Assembly (NCBI RefSeq): GCF_040548735.1
Contig: NZ_JBEPSD010000003.1
Coordinates: 1 to 64,000 of the forward strand
DNA length: 64,000 bases
Source of the DNA: Rhodanobacter soli
Lineage (GTDB): Bacteria; Pseudomonadota; Gammaproteobacteria; Xanthomonadales; Rhodanobacteraceae
Reading direction: 5' to 3'
Part shown: positions 28,297 to 37,600 of the stretch, in pieces
How positions within the stretch are numbered: the stretch's first letter is position 1
How the letters are laid out: every line of letters starts with the position of its first letter
Made by a program: the position numbers and the translations under genes
The notes under the pieces: model-generated
Database searches by the model: none
Told to the model about the DNA's origin: nothing
The model's input: the letters and a program-made list of their open reading frames with translations, nothing else

Positions 28297-29064
28297 ATGG
28301 AGACTGTATCAGTGAGCAACGAATACGAGTCCATAACGCAGTGGTTTGCTCAGAAGATAGAACCGGTTCATCCCGTCGGGGAGGTACTAGAGCGTTATCA
28401 TGCGCAACACCCGCGCGCAATTTTCCTTAAAACCCTTCCTGCAGATGCGACCATGCTCGATGTAGGCGCCGGTGATGGTGGGCTTGAAGTGTTCAGGCAT
28501 TGGCCGGCTCCGAAGCGACTGGATATAAAGCTGTTCGCATACTCGCTCGAAAAAGGGGCGAGTTTCGACAAATATGATGGGTACGAGCTGGGGGACTGGG
28601 ATCAACGCTTACCGGAATTGGGCGGAAAGAAGTTCGATGCGATCTATTCATCTCACTTCATTGAACATATAAAAGATCGAGGTGCATACGTAAACTGGTG
28701 TGCTTCACGCCTCGAGCCGGGTGGGCAAGTCTATATTGAATGGCCGGCGCACGATTCGCAGTTCTGCCCAACTATCCAGGAGCTTTCGAAAGTGGGCTTC
28801 GCGTCCATCACCGCGAATTTCCGTGATGATCGAACGCACAAGGATCTGCCAAGCAGGGCGGACATGCTTCACCATCTCGAAAGCGCAGGGCTGATCGTGG
28901 ATGCGCAAGCCATCATTCGCATGCCTGTCTTCGAAAATGACTTGCTTGCGCACTATCGCGAAACCGGAGATGTGGTGTCACTACAGTTTGCCTACTGGCT
29001 GCGAACCGGGTGGTGCCAGTTTGTGACTGCTCATGCACCAGAGGCGGCTCTTCCGGAGAAGTAA
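28297..29064 (+). CDS. Class I SAM-dependent methyltransferase
   Basis: 255 residues. The SAM-binding motif MLDVGAGDGGLEVFRHW is near residue 54, and YSSHFIEHIKDRGAYV near 115 corresponds to the motif that carries the late acidic/aromatic positions of Methyltransf_11/23 proteins. LEPGGQVYIEWPAHD follows. It is the last gene closely packed in the plus-strand operon (three bases after gmhB) and may methylate a sugar of the glycan. The base composition is less GC-rich than its neighbours, which suits a variable-locus gene. The substrate is unknown. Confidence 0.8.
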   Translation: METVSVSNEYESITQWFAQKIEPVHPVGEVLERYHAQHPRAIFLKTLPADATMLDVGAGDGGLEVFRHWPAPKRLDIKLFAYSLEKGASFDKYDGYELGDWDQRLPELGGKKFDAIYSSHFIEHIKDRGAYVNWCASRLEPGGQVYIEWPAHDSQFCPTIQELSKVGFASITANFRDDRTHKDLPSRADMLHHLESAGLIVDAQAIIRMPVFENDLLAHYRETGDVVSLQFAYWLRTGWCQFVTAHAPEAALPEK

Positions 29065-29733
29065 TCGACGAGCGGAATAATCTTGGAGGTCTTGGTACAG
29101 CCAGAGGTTGCGCCAGTTCAGCACTCGCTCGCAGGACACGAACATGCATTCGTCCTTGTCAGCATCGACGATATTTGAGCCCGTGGTGCACCCATATGAC
29201 CGGCTTCCTTGACAATCCAGCCCGAAGGTGCGGCTTGGCCAAGACATAGAGCCGGTTCCCCGCTTATGGTTGACCACCAGATTAGCCTGACGCAGCTTCA
29301 GGTAAATCATCTGGGCACTGTAGCGGCGATGCCGGTGCCAAACGTGACGAGAAAATCTTGTTGCAGAGCTGGTGACGTCAAATTTGTCGTTAGATGACCG
29401 CATAGGTCTGGCTGGCTCCCGGCATTTGTCCGTATCGTGGTATGGCATAATGTCGGTGCCTCGTCTGAACCGCTCACGATGACTGCCAACAGGTGGTTCG
29501 GTGTAGGGGGTGACTACTCCGAATAAGTGTCCCGGCATATGGTTCCAGGCTGCTCCTGTTGGTTTGTGCGCGATTGCACTGTATCTGCAGCATGCGGGCT
29601 AGAGCATCATCCCGAATCGGTCAGGGCGGTGCGAGGTTTCCGGAATGGTTCGAGGGTTTCCTGAGAGCCCTTTGGTATTCGTCAATTTATCACTTAGTAG
29701 TTAACGCATTGGCAACAATAGGCGGCATGTCTA
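29065..29733. other. Gene-poor interval in the glycan locus
   Basis: 669 bases, less GC-rich than the flanks. Apart from the IS3-like remnant at 29196-29343 no coding sequence could be supported. The last 100 bases hold AT-rich promoter-like sequence before the next gene. Confidence 0.6.
29196..29343 (-). pseudogene. Remnant of an IS3-family transposase (orfB)
   Basis: On the minus strand, 29343-29260 reads WHRHRRYSAQMIYLKLRQAN then LVVNHKR, the N-terminal HTH-like region of IS3-group OrfB proteins (typically RRYG...IYLKLR...VNHKRV.RLY). Just after NHKR the frame breaks; the next frame gives NRLYVLAKPHLRAGLSRKPV, matching the expected continuation. No DDE catalytic part and no terminal repeats were found. 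It is a small, frameshifted relic. Confidence 0.6.
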
Positions 29734-31305
29734 GTGATCTTGACGCAGAAAAGTCGTTTGACAGTGTTGCCATCAACCCAGAATGTCGCTCGTGCCCTGG
29801 CGTGGCTGGTGGTGGCCCTGCTTCTGCTTAACGCACTCTATTTTGTACTGCGCGCCTCCTCTCCGGTTATTCGCGACGACTCGTGGTACTTCTTGGATGT
29901 ATTTCTGCGCAAGGCGATCAACGGCGACCTTGGCTTAGGCGACTTTTTTGTTCGGCGAATGGGGGCAGATCATTCCCAGCCGCTGTTCAAGCTGGTGCTG
30001 CTTTTCGAATGGCGCTACCTGGATCTGGATCTAGCGTTCGGAGCTGTGGTCGGCGTGTGCGCTGCTGCCGCCTGCGCGCTGATTTTCCACATGGTCATTG
30101 CGGCAGAGCGATGCAATGATCACAGTGATGTTTTTCGCTATCTCGCATGGGCTGCGATTTGCGCGGTGCTGTTTACATTGAATGCGGACGCGGCTATCTG
30201 GACATGGCCGCTGGTGGCGCTCGAAAACGTCACCAACCTGATTATCCTGCTGTTCGTACTCACCGTATGGCACGCTCATCGTACGCGGCGTTACACGGCA
30301 CTGGTGCTTGTCACGTTGTTGCTGGGTATCACCAGTGACGACAGCGCATTGATCGCCGCCATCGCGGTTGTCGCAGCCATGTCGCTGATGCAACTCCGCG
30401 ATCCGGCACAGCGGCACCCGTCGGCATGGAAGGTTTTGGCGGTGATTGCCGCATGCACGGTGCTGGTGAGGATCGGCTACGCCTACGTGCCGATTGTCGG
30501 CGGAATGGCTGAAACGCCGTTGTCATCCCGGTTGGGGCTGCTGGTCGGACATTTCCGCGACAAGGGATGGTGGATGTGGGTGATCATGCCGCTGACGCTA
30601 CCGGTGTTCTATCGAAGCCCGACTCGATTCATCCATGTCGAGACCTGGCCGGCGATGCAGGTGGCGATCGGCGTGCTGCTGTTCGCGGCGCATCTGTGGT
30701 TCTGGCGGACGGCTTTTCGCGGCAAATACAATCGTGCAGTTTTCGTCGCGGTATGCCTGATGTTGGTTTCATACGGTTGGGTGGCCGGTATCATTCTGGG
30801 TCGTGTGACAACTGCCGGTAACGGTTATCTGACTCAGCCGCGTTACGTTTTGCTGTATGGCGGACATCTGATCGCGTTACTGCTCATGTGGGCGGGTTCG
30901 ATCAGTGTGATGTCTCGACCCTCTGCCCAACGGCAGTTTATCGGCATGTGGTTGCCAGCAGCCGGATGTGCAGTGCTGCTTGTCGGACAAGTTCTCATAT
31001 CGAGGAACGAATGGCGCGCGCGACCGTATCTGGTGGCCTACTACGCCAACATGGCGCACCAGATCGACGATCTCACCAAAGACCCCGGACACCCGCGAGC
31101 CTGTGCAGCGGAATTGCCCGTGTGTCACTGGCCACTCGTGAAGCGCCGGGAACTCACTCAGCTACTGAGTCAAAACCAGCTCAACGTGTTCTCGCCGAAG
31201 GTGCAGTGGCGGCATCGGTATCTGCCGGCGTTGATGCCTGTGGCTGCTGAGCCGGCATTATCGGGGTACAAGGCCGGTGATGATGGTAAAAAGAAAAGCG
31301 ATTGA
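29734..31305 (+). CDS. Polytopic membrane protein, probable GT-C-type glycosyltransferase
   Basis: About 523 residues with some ten hydrophobic spans. After the first span comes SPVIRDDSWYFLDVFLRKA, an acidic pair in the first outer loop, as in GT-C enzymes that use polyprenyl-phosphate sugars. A soluble tail follows the last span. GTG 29734 is taken as start, but TTG at 29740 is possible and the ribosome-binding site is weak. No named family could be assigned from sequence alone. The context, with a GtrA-like protein and GT2 synthases opposite, supports a role in glycan decoration across the inner membrane. Confidence 0.65.
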   Translation: MILTQKSRLTVLPSTQNVARALAWLVVALLLLNALYFVLRASSPVIRDDSWYFLDVFLRKAINGDLGLGDFFVRRMGADHSQPLFKLVLLFEWRYLDLDLAFGAVVGVCAAAACALIFHMVIAAERCNDHSDVFRYLAWAAICAVLFTLNADAAIWTWPLVALENVTNLIILLFVLTVWHAHRTRRYTALVLVTLLLGITSDDSALIAAIAVVAAMSLMQLRDPAQRHPSAWKVLAVIAACTVLVRIGYAYVPIVGGMAETPLSSRLGLLVGHFRDKGWWMWVIMPLTLPVFYRSPTRFIHVETWPAMQVAIGVLLFAAHLWFWRTAFRGKYNRAVFVAVCLMLVSYGWVAGIILGRVTTAGNGYLTQPRYVLLYGGHLIALLLMWAGSISVMSRPSAQRQFIGMWLPAAGCAVLLVGQVLISRNEWRARPYLVAYYANMAHQIDDLTKDPGHPRACAAELPVCHWPLVKRRELTQLLSQNQLNVFSPKVQWRHRYLPALMPVAAEPALSGYKAGDDGKKKSD

Positions 31306-31392
31306 ATGCGTGGCCCGCATCCAGATCGAACGCATGGGCACCAGTTGAAGGAGAGTGTCCGAGGCAACGACCCAGATGCAGGAGGAACTTCC

Positions 31393-32025
31393 GTGCAAGA
31401 CGATCGTGGCATCAAGCACATTTTCACGTTTCCCTGGGCCTACAACGTTTTTCAGGGCCTTGTCGGCGCCACGAAGGCGCGAAGATGGGTCAGCGAGCGT
31501 TTCTGGCAAGCCCGGGTAGGTCAAAAAGTTGTGGATATCGGCTGCGGTCCGGGCAGCATCGTGCATCTACTTCCGGCCGGCGTGAAGTATGTAGGCTTCG
31601 ACATCAGCGACGAGTACATTTCGAGTGCGCGTGTTAAATTCGCGGGCGATCCAGACAAGATGTTCCTGGTAGGAGTAGCCGAAGACTATGTTGACCATCT
31701 CCCCGCGCAGATGCAGGGGGCTGATTTGGTCCTCATCAACGGATTGCTGCATCATCTCGATGACAACGAGGCCTTGATTGCGCTGAAACTTGCGCGTGCG
31801 TCAATGGCGCCCAGTGGCAGGTTGGTCTGTCTGGAAGCCTGCTTTTTGATCAGCCAAGCTCCGCTGGCTCACTGGATGCTCAAGCAGGATCGCGGGAAGA
31901 ACGTCCGTACCGAGCCGGAATGGAAAGCCCTGGTTGCAAAAGTGTTCGAGAAATCAGAAAGCTATATTTTGACAGGACTGCTGCGGATTCCCTACACGTT
32001 GATTGTCATCGAGGCGAAGCTCTAA
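31393..32025 (+). CDS. Class I SAM-dependent methyltransferase
   Basis: 210 residues from GTG 31393, chosen because AGGAGG lies 8 bases upstream; an in-frame ATG at 31306 lacks such a site. VVDIGCGPGSIVHLLP near residue 43 is the SAM motif, GFDISDEYI follows, and LINGLLHHLDDNEA near 118 is typical of Methyltransf_25-type enzymes. It is 87 bases after the membrane protein and convergent with another methyltransferase. The substrate is probably a sugar or lipid-linked glycan; this is inference. Confidence 0.82.
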   Translation: MQDDRGIKHIFTFPWAYNVFQGLVGATKARRWVSERFWQARVGQKVVDIGCGPGSIVHLLPAGVKYVGFDISDEYISSARVKFAGDPDKMFLVGVAEDYVDHLPAQMQGADLVLINGLLHHLDDNEALIALKLARASMAPSGRLVCLEACFLISQAPLAHWMLKQDRGKNVRTEPEWKALVAKVFEKSESYILTGLLRIPYTLIVIEAKL

Positions 32026-32137
32026 CTGGCCGCATATTGCACGATGGGCGGCTCGTCAATACACGAACACCGGGTAAATCCGTCGGCGTTCGTCGCCGTC
32101 GAGGTTGTCGCGTTTATCGAGCGCATGCACGCACTTA

Positions 32138-32857
32138 TCAGGCGCAAATCCGGCTGGCGGTGCCGTGAACGACATATTGTGCGCCAAACGGTATCCAGCC
32201 CATGGCCGGTTCGAGTGGACGCAGGAAGGAGAGTGGGCGCGGGAAGAACACGATGTACCGGCAACAGATGCTATCGAATTCCGCATGCCGGGCTAGATCG
32301 AGCAATTCCGAACGCGGTAGCAGTATCGCGTCTTCATCGAAGGGACAATCCCGAACCGTTTTCAGGGTCAGTGGATTGAGCATGTTGTGCTCGAAGACGA
32401 AAACGTGACCGCCTGGTTTCAATACCCGCCTGATTTCGCTCATCCAGTGTGTACGCTCGGCAGGTGGTATGTGGTGAAAAACACAAGCCGCCATGACGGT
32501 GTCGAAGCTCTTGTCCTCGTACGGGAGGCGAGCGTTTTCGATGGTGCGGAATGTTGCCTGATGGGCATGGGATTCGGTGGCAAGTCGGATACTTTCGCCC
32601 GATAGATCGGCACCGTGCAGCGACGCTGCAGGAAACGCCCGGCGCAGGTGATCAATGGTATTGCCGACGCCACAGCCGAAATCGAGAATTGAAAACGATC
32701 CGGCGTCGACGCCATCCCCGAGCCATGCGGCCATGTACGTAGTTTTGTACGCCGCAAAAAAAGTGGGATCCTCGCCGCTGACTCGTATGCTGGCACGATG
32801 AAGATCAGTGTATCCCTCGGCATACTGGTCGAACTCGGGTTTGACTGACTTGTTCAT
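32138..32857 (-). CDS. Class I SAM-dependent methyltransferase
   Basis: 239 residues from ATG 32857; longer in-frame extensions run through gtrA and are not credible. FSILDFGCGVGNTIDHLRR near residue 58 is the SAM motif. FHHIPPAERTHWMSEIRRVL and KPGGHVFVFEHN are typical of UbiE/Methyltransf_11 enzymes. It is the last gene of a minus-strand group after a GT2 gene and gtrA. It is possibly involved in methylating the O-chain or a polyprenyl-linked intermediate. Confidence 0.82.
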   Translation of the reverse strand: MNKSVKPEFDQYAEGYTDLHRASIRVSGEDPTFFAAYKTTYMAAWLGDGVDAGSFSILDFGCGVGNTIDHLRRAFPAASLHGADLSGESIRLATESHAHQATFRTIENARLPYEDKSFDTVMAACVFHHIPPAERTHWMSEIRRVLKPGGHVFVFEHNMLNPLTLKTVRDCPFDEDAILLPRSELLDLARHAEFDSICCRYIVFFPRPLSFLRPLEPAMGWIPFGAQYVVHGTASRICA

Positions 32858-32886
32858 CGTGATTCCGTCGAGATATCGAGTAATGC

Positions 32887-33312
32887 TTAATTCATACGAA
32901 TGATGGTTCGCGACGCTAGGAATGTTGCCGGTATGGTGAGCACGGCGACGGCCAGTGGCGCAAACTGCTGGGGCATGTGTACCAGCTCGACCAGAATCCT
33001 GAGCAGGATCAAGCCCAGCAGGAACTGTAAAAGATATACCAGTGGGTAACGCAGTGCTGAGCGCCAACGCATGGGCTGGCGGAACACGTAGAGCGCGCCG
33101 AATACATACGACACGATGATGCCCAGTAAATACGCGATGGCGTATGCCACCTCGTAGCTGAACCAGTGCAGCAGTATCAGATAGCTGCCATAGCCAACGG
33201 CGACATTCAATATCCCTCCGACTAGGAAGCGCAGCATCTCGCCTGCCCATGCACGATTTGAGGAAAGGCGACGGAGATTGGACAAGGTTACCTTCAAAGA
33301 GTCGTGGAGCAT
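32887..33312 (-). CDS. GtrA-like small membrane protein
   Basis: 141 residues with four transmembrane spans and the GtrA pattern LRFLVGGILNVAVGYG near the start and FGALYVFRQP in the middle. GtrA proteins are thought to flip or pass undecaprenyl-phosphate sugars made by a GtrB-like GT2 enzyme. Such an enzyme is encoded 55 bases upstream on the same strand. The methyltransferase gene follows 29 bases downstream. Confidence 0.88.
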   Translation of the reverse strand: MLHDSLKVTLSNLRRLSSNRAWAGEMLRFLVGGILNVAVGYGSYLILLHWFSYEVAYAIAYLLGIIVSYVFGALYVFRQPMRWRSALRYPLVYLLQFLLGLILLRILVELVHMPQQFAPLAVAVLTIPATFLASRTIIRMN

Positions 33313-33367
33313 TTCAGCGGATGGCGTTGGATGAAGGATTGGAGGTAATGGGGTTCAGAGTCTTCGA

Positions 33368-34345
33368 CTATTGACTGCCTGTGTCACAGTCCACCACGTA
33401 GACCGGACGCCGGAACGTGGCACCCATCAGTCGGCCTACGTATTCGCCGACCACGCCGAGTATCAGCAACTGGATGCCGCAAGCAAACAGCACCACGGAC
33501 ATGAGCGACGCGTAGCCTGGATTGGTGATGCTGCCGCTCAATCGGCCGTAGACCACGTAAAGCAGATAGAGAAAGCTGATGGCGGCCAACGCTGCCCCAC
33601 CAAACGTGGCGATCCGCAATGGAAGGTAGGAGAAAGTGACGAAAATGTTGGCTGCGTGTGAGAGCAGCTTACGCATAGTGTAAGTGCTTTCGCCGTGCTG
33701 CCGCTGCTGGTGTGGCACGCTGACGCTGCGCGTCGACGAGGTCAACCAGGACAGCATGCCGTCGATGTAAGGGCGGTCGAACCCGAAACGGTCAAGCTGC
33801 TTGGCCAGTGGTGCGTGGATGGCGCGGAACGAACAATAGTCCTCGTTGAGGTCGGGAAATGCGCGCTTGAGCATGCGTCGCATCAGTTCCGAGCTCAGGT
33901 TTCGATAGGCGGCATGGGTGCGTTTCTCGAAGGTGCCGTAAACTAGCGGGTGGTCCTCGTCACCGGCCGCAAGCAGGGTGGGGACAGATTCGGGTGGATG
34001 TTCGAGATCATCATCCATCGTGACGATCCACTCCCCGTGGGCATGAGCGATGCCACAAATGGTGGCGGCGTGCTGGCCAAAATTCCGGCCAAGGCGCAAT
34101 CCGCGCACTCGCGGGTACCGTGCAGCGATCGCACAGATCACGCCCCAGGTATCAGGTTGCCCACGGTCGTCGACCAGGATTACCTCATGATTGAGCCCGG
34201 CCGATTGCAGGGCCTGATCGAGTCGGCGGCACAATTCCGGTAATGCTGCGCTGCCACCATATACGGGTACCACGATGGAGACGTCCGGCACGGGTACATC
34301 GCTGGTTGGGTTTGCGAGATTGTCGCTCATCGTGGAGCCGTTCAT
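33368..34345 (-). CDS. GT2 polyprenyl-phosphate sugar transferase (GtrB/ArnC-like)
   Basis: 325 residues. VSIVVPVYGGSAALPEL opens the GT2 domain, VILVDDRGQPD follows and MDDDLEHPPE carries the DxD motif near residue 102. Two transmembrane helices close the protein (YLPLRIATFGGAALAAISFL and LMSVVLFACGIQLLILGVVG), as in GtrB, ArnC and DPM-type synthases. It would load a sugar on undecaprenyl phosphate. An in-frame ATG five codons in is an alternative start; neither has a strong ribosome-binding site. Confidence 0.9.
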   Translation of the reverse strand: MNGSTMSDNLANPTSDVPVPDVSIVVPVYGGSAALPELCRRLDQALQSAGLNHEVILVDDRGQPDTWGVICAIAARYPRVRGLRLGRNFGQHAATICGIAHAHGEWIVTMDDDLEHPPESVPTLLAAGDEDHPLVYGTFEKRTHAAYRNLSSELMRRMLKRAFPDLNEDYCSFRAIHAPLAKQLDRFGFDRPYIDGMLSWLTSSTRSVSVPHQQRQHGESTYTMRKLLSHAANIFVTFSYLPLRIATFGGAALAAISFLYLLYVVYGRLSGSITNPGYASLMSVVLFACGIQLLILGVVGEYVGRLMGATFRRPVYVVDCDTGSQ

Positions 34346-34372
34346 GTGCTGTTTGCCCAGGTAGGTGAGGAA

Positions 34373-34543
34373 TCATTTGATGCCGCTGCACCGGTCGACG
34401 CCATAATACTTGTCTGTGATGTACTCGATGTAGTCGTCGCCAAGATTGATGTCCATTCGACCGCTTGAACTTTTGACTACGGTGGTATCAGTGAGCGTGG
34501 CAACGACAGTCGGAAGGGCTGTCTCTCGCCACTCGAGAGCATT
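34373..34543 (-). pseudogene. 3' fragment of an unidentified decayed gene
   Basis: An open minus-strand segment ends with DDYIEYITDKYYGVDRCSGIK and TGA, preceded by ALEWRETALPTVVATLTDTT. A stop in frame lies immediately upstream at about 34550 and no start is seen. The composition looks protein-like, so this is probably the surviving end of a lost gene. I do not recognise the family. Confidence 0.4.
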
Positions 34544-34731
34544 GGATGATCATGCCGTCGGTGAAATCGAGTGCGGCACCAGCGGCGGGTGCTGCTTCCG
34601 TGGGCGCGCTGAGGTTTTTCCCGGGACTGCTCGTATCGCGTTTACAGGGCAGGAAACGGTATTGACGGTTATGACTATGCGCAGTGTGGTTCTTGCAGGT
34701 CATTGCACATAGCCACCAATGTGCTGGTTGA

Positions 34732-35488
34732 TATCGACAACGTCATTTAAGTACGCGCCTGTACGATGAAGCCTATTGGAACGAAGAGCTGTGCTCGGCG
34801 CGTATGTGTGCCAAGGGTGAATCGCTGACCCGAGTCGGCGAGGCGTTGCTTTATTGCCAGCGACCAGTGAAACGCTTTCTCGATGTGGGTACCGGCCCCG
34901 GCTATCTGCTTGACGAACTGGCGAAGCAATATCCAGGGCGACCGGACTTGTTTTACGGCGTCGCACTGCTTCCCCGGCGGAGCGAACACCCCATCCGAAC
35001 TACGTGGAGGGCGATGTAGGCATGCTGGAAGAAGCCTACGATGCGGGCGTGTGCATTGAAGTCATTGAGCACCTCACGCCGCGAATGTTGGGCAAGCTGG
35101 TGGATGGGCTGGCCAAGGTCAGCCTGCCCGACAGTTTGTGGCTGTTCAACACGGCATGCCGGACTATGTGATCAATGAGGATCACGTGTATCTCGATCCG
35201 TTGCACCGTGGCACATTGTCTCGTATTCCTGGCGCGATGCCGCACATGTTTTCGAGCCGCGCGGATTTCGCGTAACGGCATTGCTGGGCAAGAGCTTCGC
35301 GAGCACCGCATCTATCCCCGTCGCCGCACAACGATGCCCTGCTATGCGAGTCCGAGCTCATGTGCCAAGCTGCCTTCGAGTCTGCCCGGGCGTATTTCTA
35401 CTATTCGGAATTCATGGCGCGGACGGAGTGGGCGTTGAATCTCCAGCGGGAGCTTGACTGCAAAAAGCAACAGGGTACCGGCATCTGA
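34732..35488 (+). pseudogene. Decayed SAM-dependent methyltransferase
   Basis: Pieces of one protein appear in successive frames. RLYDEAYWNEELCSARMCAK, then VKRFLDVGTGPGYLLDELAK (SAM motif), occur up to about 34,970. Next are VEGDVGMLEEAYDAGVCIEV and IEHLTPRMLGKLVDG in a second frame, NEDHVYLDPLHRG in another, and finally SARAYFYYSEFMARTEWALN to a TGA at 35486-35488. At least three frameshifts and a missing start show it is inactive. It lies between two intact minus-strand glycan genes. Confidence 0.72.
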
Positions 35489-35581
35489 CGTTGCTTGCTG
35501 GCGAGAGTCGCGGAATGAAGAATTGGGCGCTACCCGGCTGCTTGGACGTCTGGCCGTTTTTTGGCAACGATGGCTTCGGCC

Positions 35582-37600
35582 TCAAGGCTGTGGCCCCACG
35601 AATCCAAGCTCTTTTCCAAGGACAGCGAGTGCGCGCTGGTCGCGCGTCGTGGCCGCGTCGACAAGATTGTCGACTTCGATACGAATATTGACGGGTTGGC
35701 CTGGCGCGAGGCCGCAGCTCTCCGGAATCGGAAAGTTCAGTTTCGAGACGTCGCCGGGTTTGCTGTCCTGGGCCGGTGCAGCGCAGCCATTGAAGCTGAC
35801 TGTGATTTTCGGGGCACTGTTGTGCATGTAGGAGGTTTGCGAGAGCGTATAGACAATCAGTTCGAAGTGATCGCCGGCCTCGGGTGTCAGGAGAATGAGG
35901 TTGTCGTCGCTGAGCCAGCGACCATTGCTGCCCTCGGATTCATTGAATCCACGCATATAGCTGTAGTTGTCGGCGGCATTGATGTGGCGACGAACGATAT
36001 CGTGCTGAGGTACGAGCGGCGAAGGTGTCAACGAGGTGGCCTTCAGCAGGGCATAGCTACCCCATGGTGCGCCGGATAGCTGATAGCTCGATCGGACACG
36101 CTCAAGATAGTCCGAAGAATCACTCGGAGCCTGCACGAAATAGACCGGCCGTCCGGTTTCCATGCGCGACACGGGAATGTCATTGAAATCCTGGATGGGC
36201 CGTTCCGCGAGGAGGGAGATGACCGGGGCGGAATACCAGCCGACGCCGAAGATGTAGGCGTTCTTCGGCAGCGCTCGCACCTCTTCGGCCACGCGCAGTA
36301 GCGCGTGATTGTTGTCGGGGTTTGAGCGGGCGTGGATGAGTGCCCGGGATCCCTTCACCAGCCATGTCAGCGGCAGGGCGAGAACCATGCATGTGATGAA
36401 GGTCATCGAAATCCTGGTCACGCTGCTGCATGTGCGATTGCGCAAGTCGCCAAGCCAGGCTGCGATGAACATGATCATTCCGACGTCGGCGCAGATCATG
36501 CCGTCAATGATGCGTCGGTGCCATGCTTTGGCCGTGGGCGTAACGAGCAGCCACCACGCCGTGTAGACGATGGCGGTAATCAGGATGGTCAGCGTGCTCC
36601 ATTTGCCTTCTCGCTCGGGTGAGCGCAAAAGCATTGCGACTCCGGCGAAGCAGAGCAGTACAAGCCAGAGGGCGGTGGCCCATACGGCAAGCTGGTAATT
36701 CTGGCTCAGATACTGCAGATGCAAGCCAAGCTTTGCGAGCAGACCCGTCGTTGTATCAGCGAGCCCAGTACGAACGCCAGCCTGCTTGAAGATCCCCGAC
36801 GTCTCCTCTGCCCACCAGTTTGCCCAGGCGTCGGCGCCACCCAGCGCGACTGCTCGCCACGACTCCATTGCAATCATGGCGAGCATACCGCCGGCCACAA
36901 ATGAGCCCATCCTCTTGATATGTGGCATGCGCCGGCCATCTGCAGGAAAGGCCAGCTCCAGGATGATGCAAAGGCAGAGGGCACCCGCCCCGATGAGCAT
37001 GACTGTCTTGGTGATCACCGCCAGCGCGAGAAGTATTCCCGCCATGAACGCGGTGGCCAGGGGGTGCCTGCCTCGTTCGCTGTAGAAGGTGGCAGTAGCG
37101 GCAAAAACCAGGGCAATTGCCGGTATTTCGCCGTAGCCACCGAAACCGAATCTCAGTATTCCCGGAACGATGGCAGCGGTGCAGGCCGCGAAGAGTGCAA
37201 GTGTGCGGCTTCCTCTCTGCCTTACCAGAAGAAAGGTGGTTGCCAGCAGCAGGGCGAAGTAGGCGACGTTCACTACCTGCGCCTGCGGAATTGCCACCCC
37301 CCAGATCTTGAAGACCGCGGCGGCAGGCAGGATGTATGGCGCGCCCGTTTGTATCTCGTGGGGGAAAACATCGCGCTGCGCGTACAGGCGGCGATAGCCT
37401 TCGCCCTGGGCGATGGAACTGGCGACTTCCAGATTCATGGCGCCATCGAAAGAAGGCGCCGAGTGAACCGCTACCTGAACCGTGCCGAGGAAAAGCAGGG
37501 ATAGCAACAACCCGAAAAAAACGGAAGGAACGAGAGAGAGTGCTTTCGATGAGCGCGCGGGGTCGGGGCGCATGTTCATGCCATCAACCATTTCAATCAT
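35582..37600 (-). CDS. GT39-like (ArnT/PMT-type) membrane glycosyltransferase
   Basis: About 672 residues with roughly a dozen hydrophobic spans in the first 420, then a soluble periplasmic tail of about 250 residues. SFDGAMNLEVASSIAQGEGY in the first outer loop matches the acidic-loop pattern of dolichyl/polyprenyl-phosphate sugar transferases (ArnT, PMT). It overlaps the stop of the upstream GT2 gene, which would make its polyprenyl-linked donor. Candidate starts are 37600, 37591, 37579 and 37573; the first gives an 8-base overlap and is used here. The acceptor is unknown. Confidence 0.8.
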   Translation of the reverse strand: MIEMVDGMNMRPDPARSSKALSLVPSVFFGLLLSLLFLGTVQVAVHSAPSFDGAMNLEVASSIAQGEGYRRLYAQRDVFPHEIQTGAPYILPAAAVFKIWGVAIPQAQVVNVAYFALLLATTFLLVRQRGSRTLALFAACTAAIVPGILRFGFGGYGEIPAIALVFAATATFYSERGRHPLATAFMAGILLALAVITKTVMLIGAGALCLCIILELAFPADGRRMPHIKRMGSFVAGGMLAMIAMESWRAVALGGADAWANWWAEETSGIFKQAGVRTGLADTTTGLLAKLGLHLQYLSQNYQLAVWATALWLVLLCFAGVAMLLRSPEREGKWSTLTILITAIVYTAWWLLVTPTAKAWHRRIIDGMICADVGMIMFIAAWLGDLRNRTCSSVTRISMTFITCMVLALPLTWLVKGSRALIHARSNPDNNHALLRVAEEVRALPKNAYIFGVGWYSAPVISLLAERPIQDFNDIPVSRMETGRPVYFVQAPSDSSDYLERVRSSYQLSGAPWGSYALLKATSLTPSPLVPQHDIVRRHINAADNYSYMRGFNESEGSNGRWLSDDNLILLTPEAGDHFELIVYTLSQTSYMHNSAPKITVSFNGCAAPAQDSKPGDVSKLNFPIPESCGLAPGQPVNIRIEVDNLVDAATTRDQRALAVLGKELGFVGPQP

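Noticed and set aside
34636-34680. Stretches of 13 and 15 bases identical to parts of gmhA (TTTACAGGGCAGG and ACGGTTATGACTATG).
   Set aside because: They are in the opposite order to gmhA and no protein-level similarity links them, so a gmhA duplicate cannot be supported. A local alignment would settle it.
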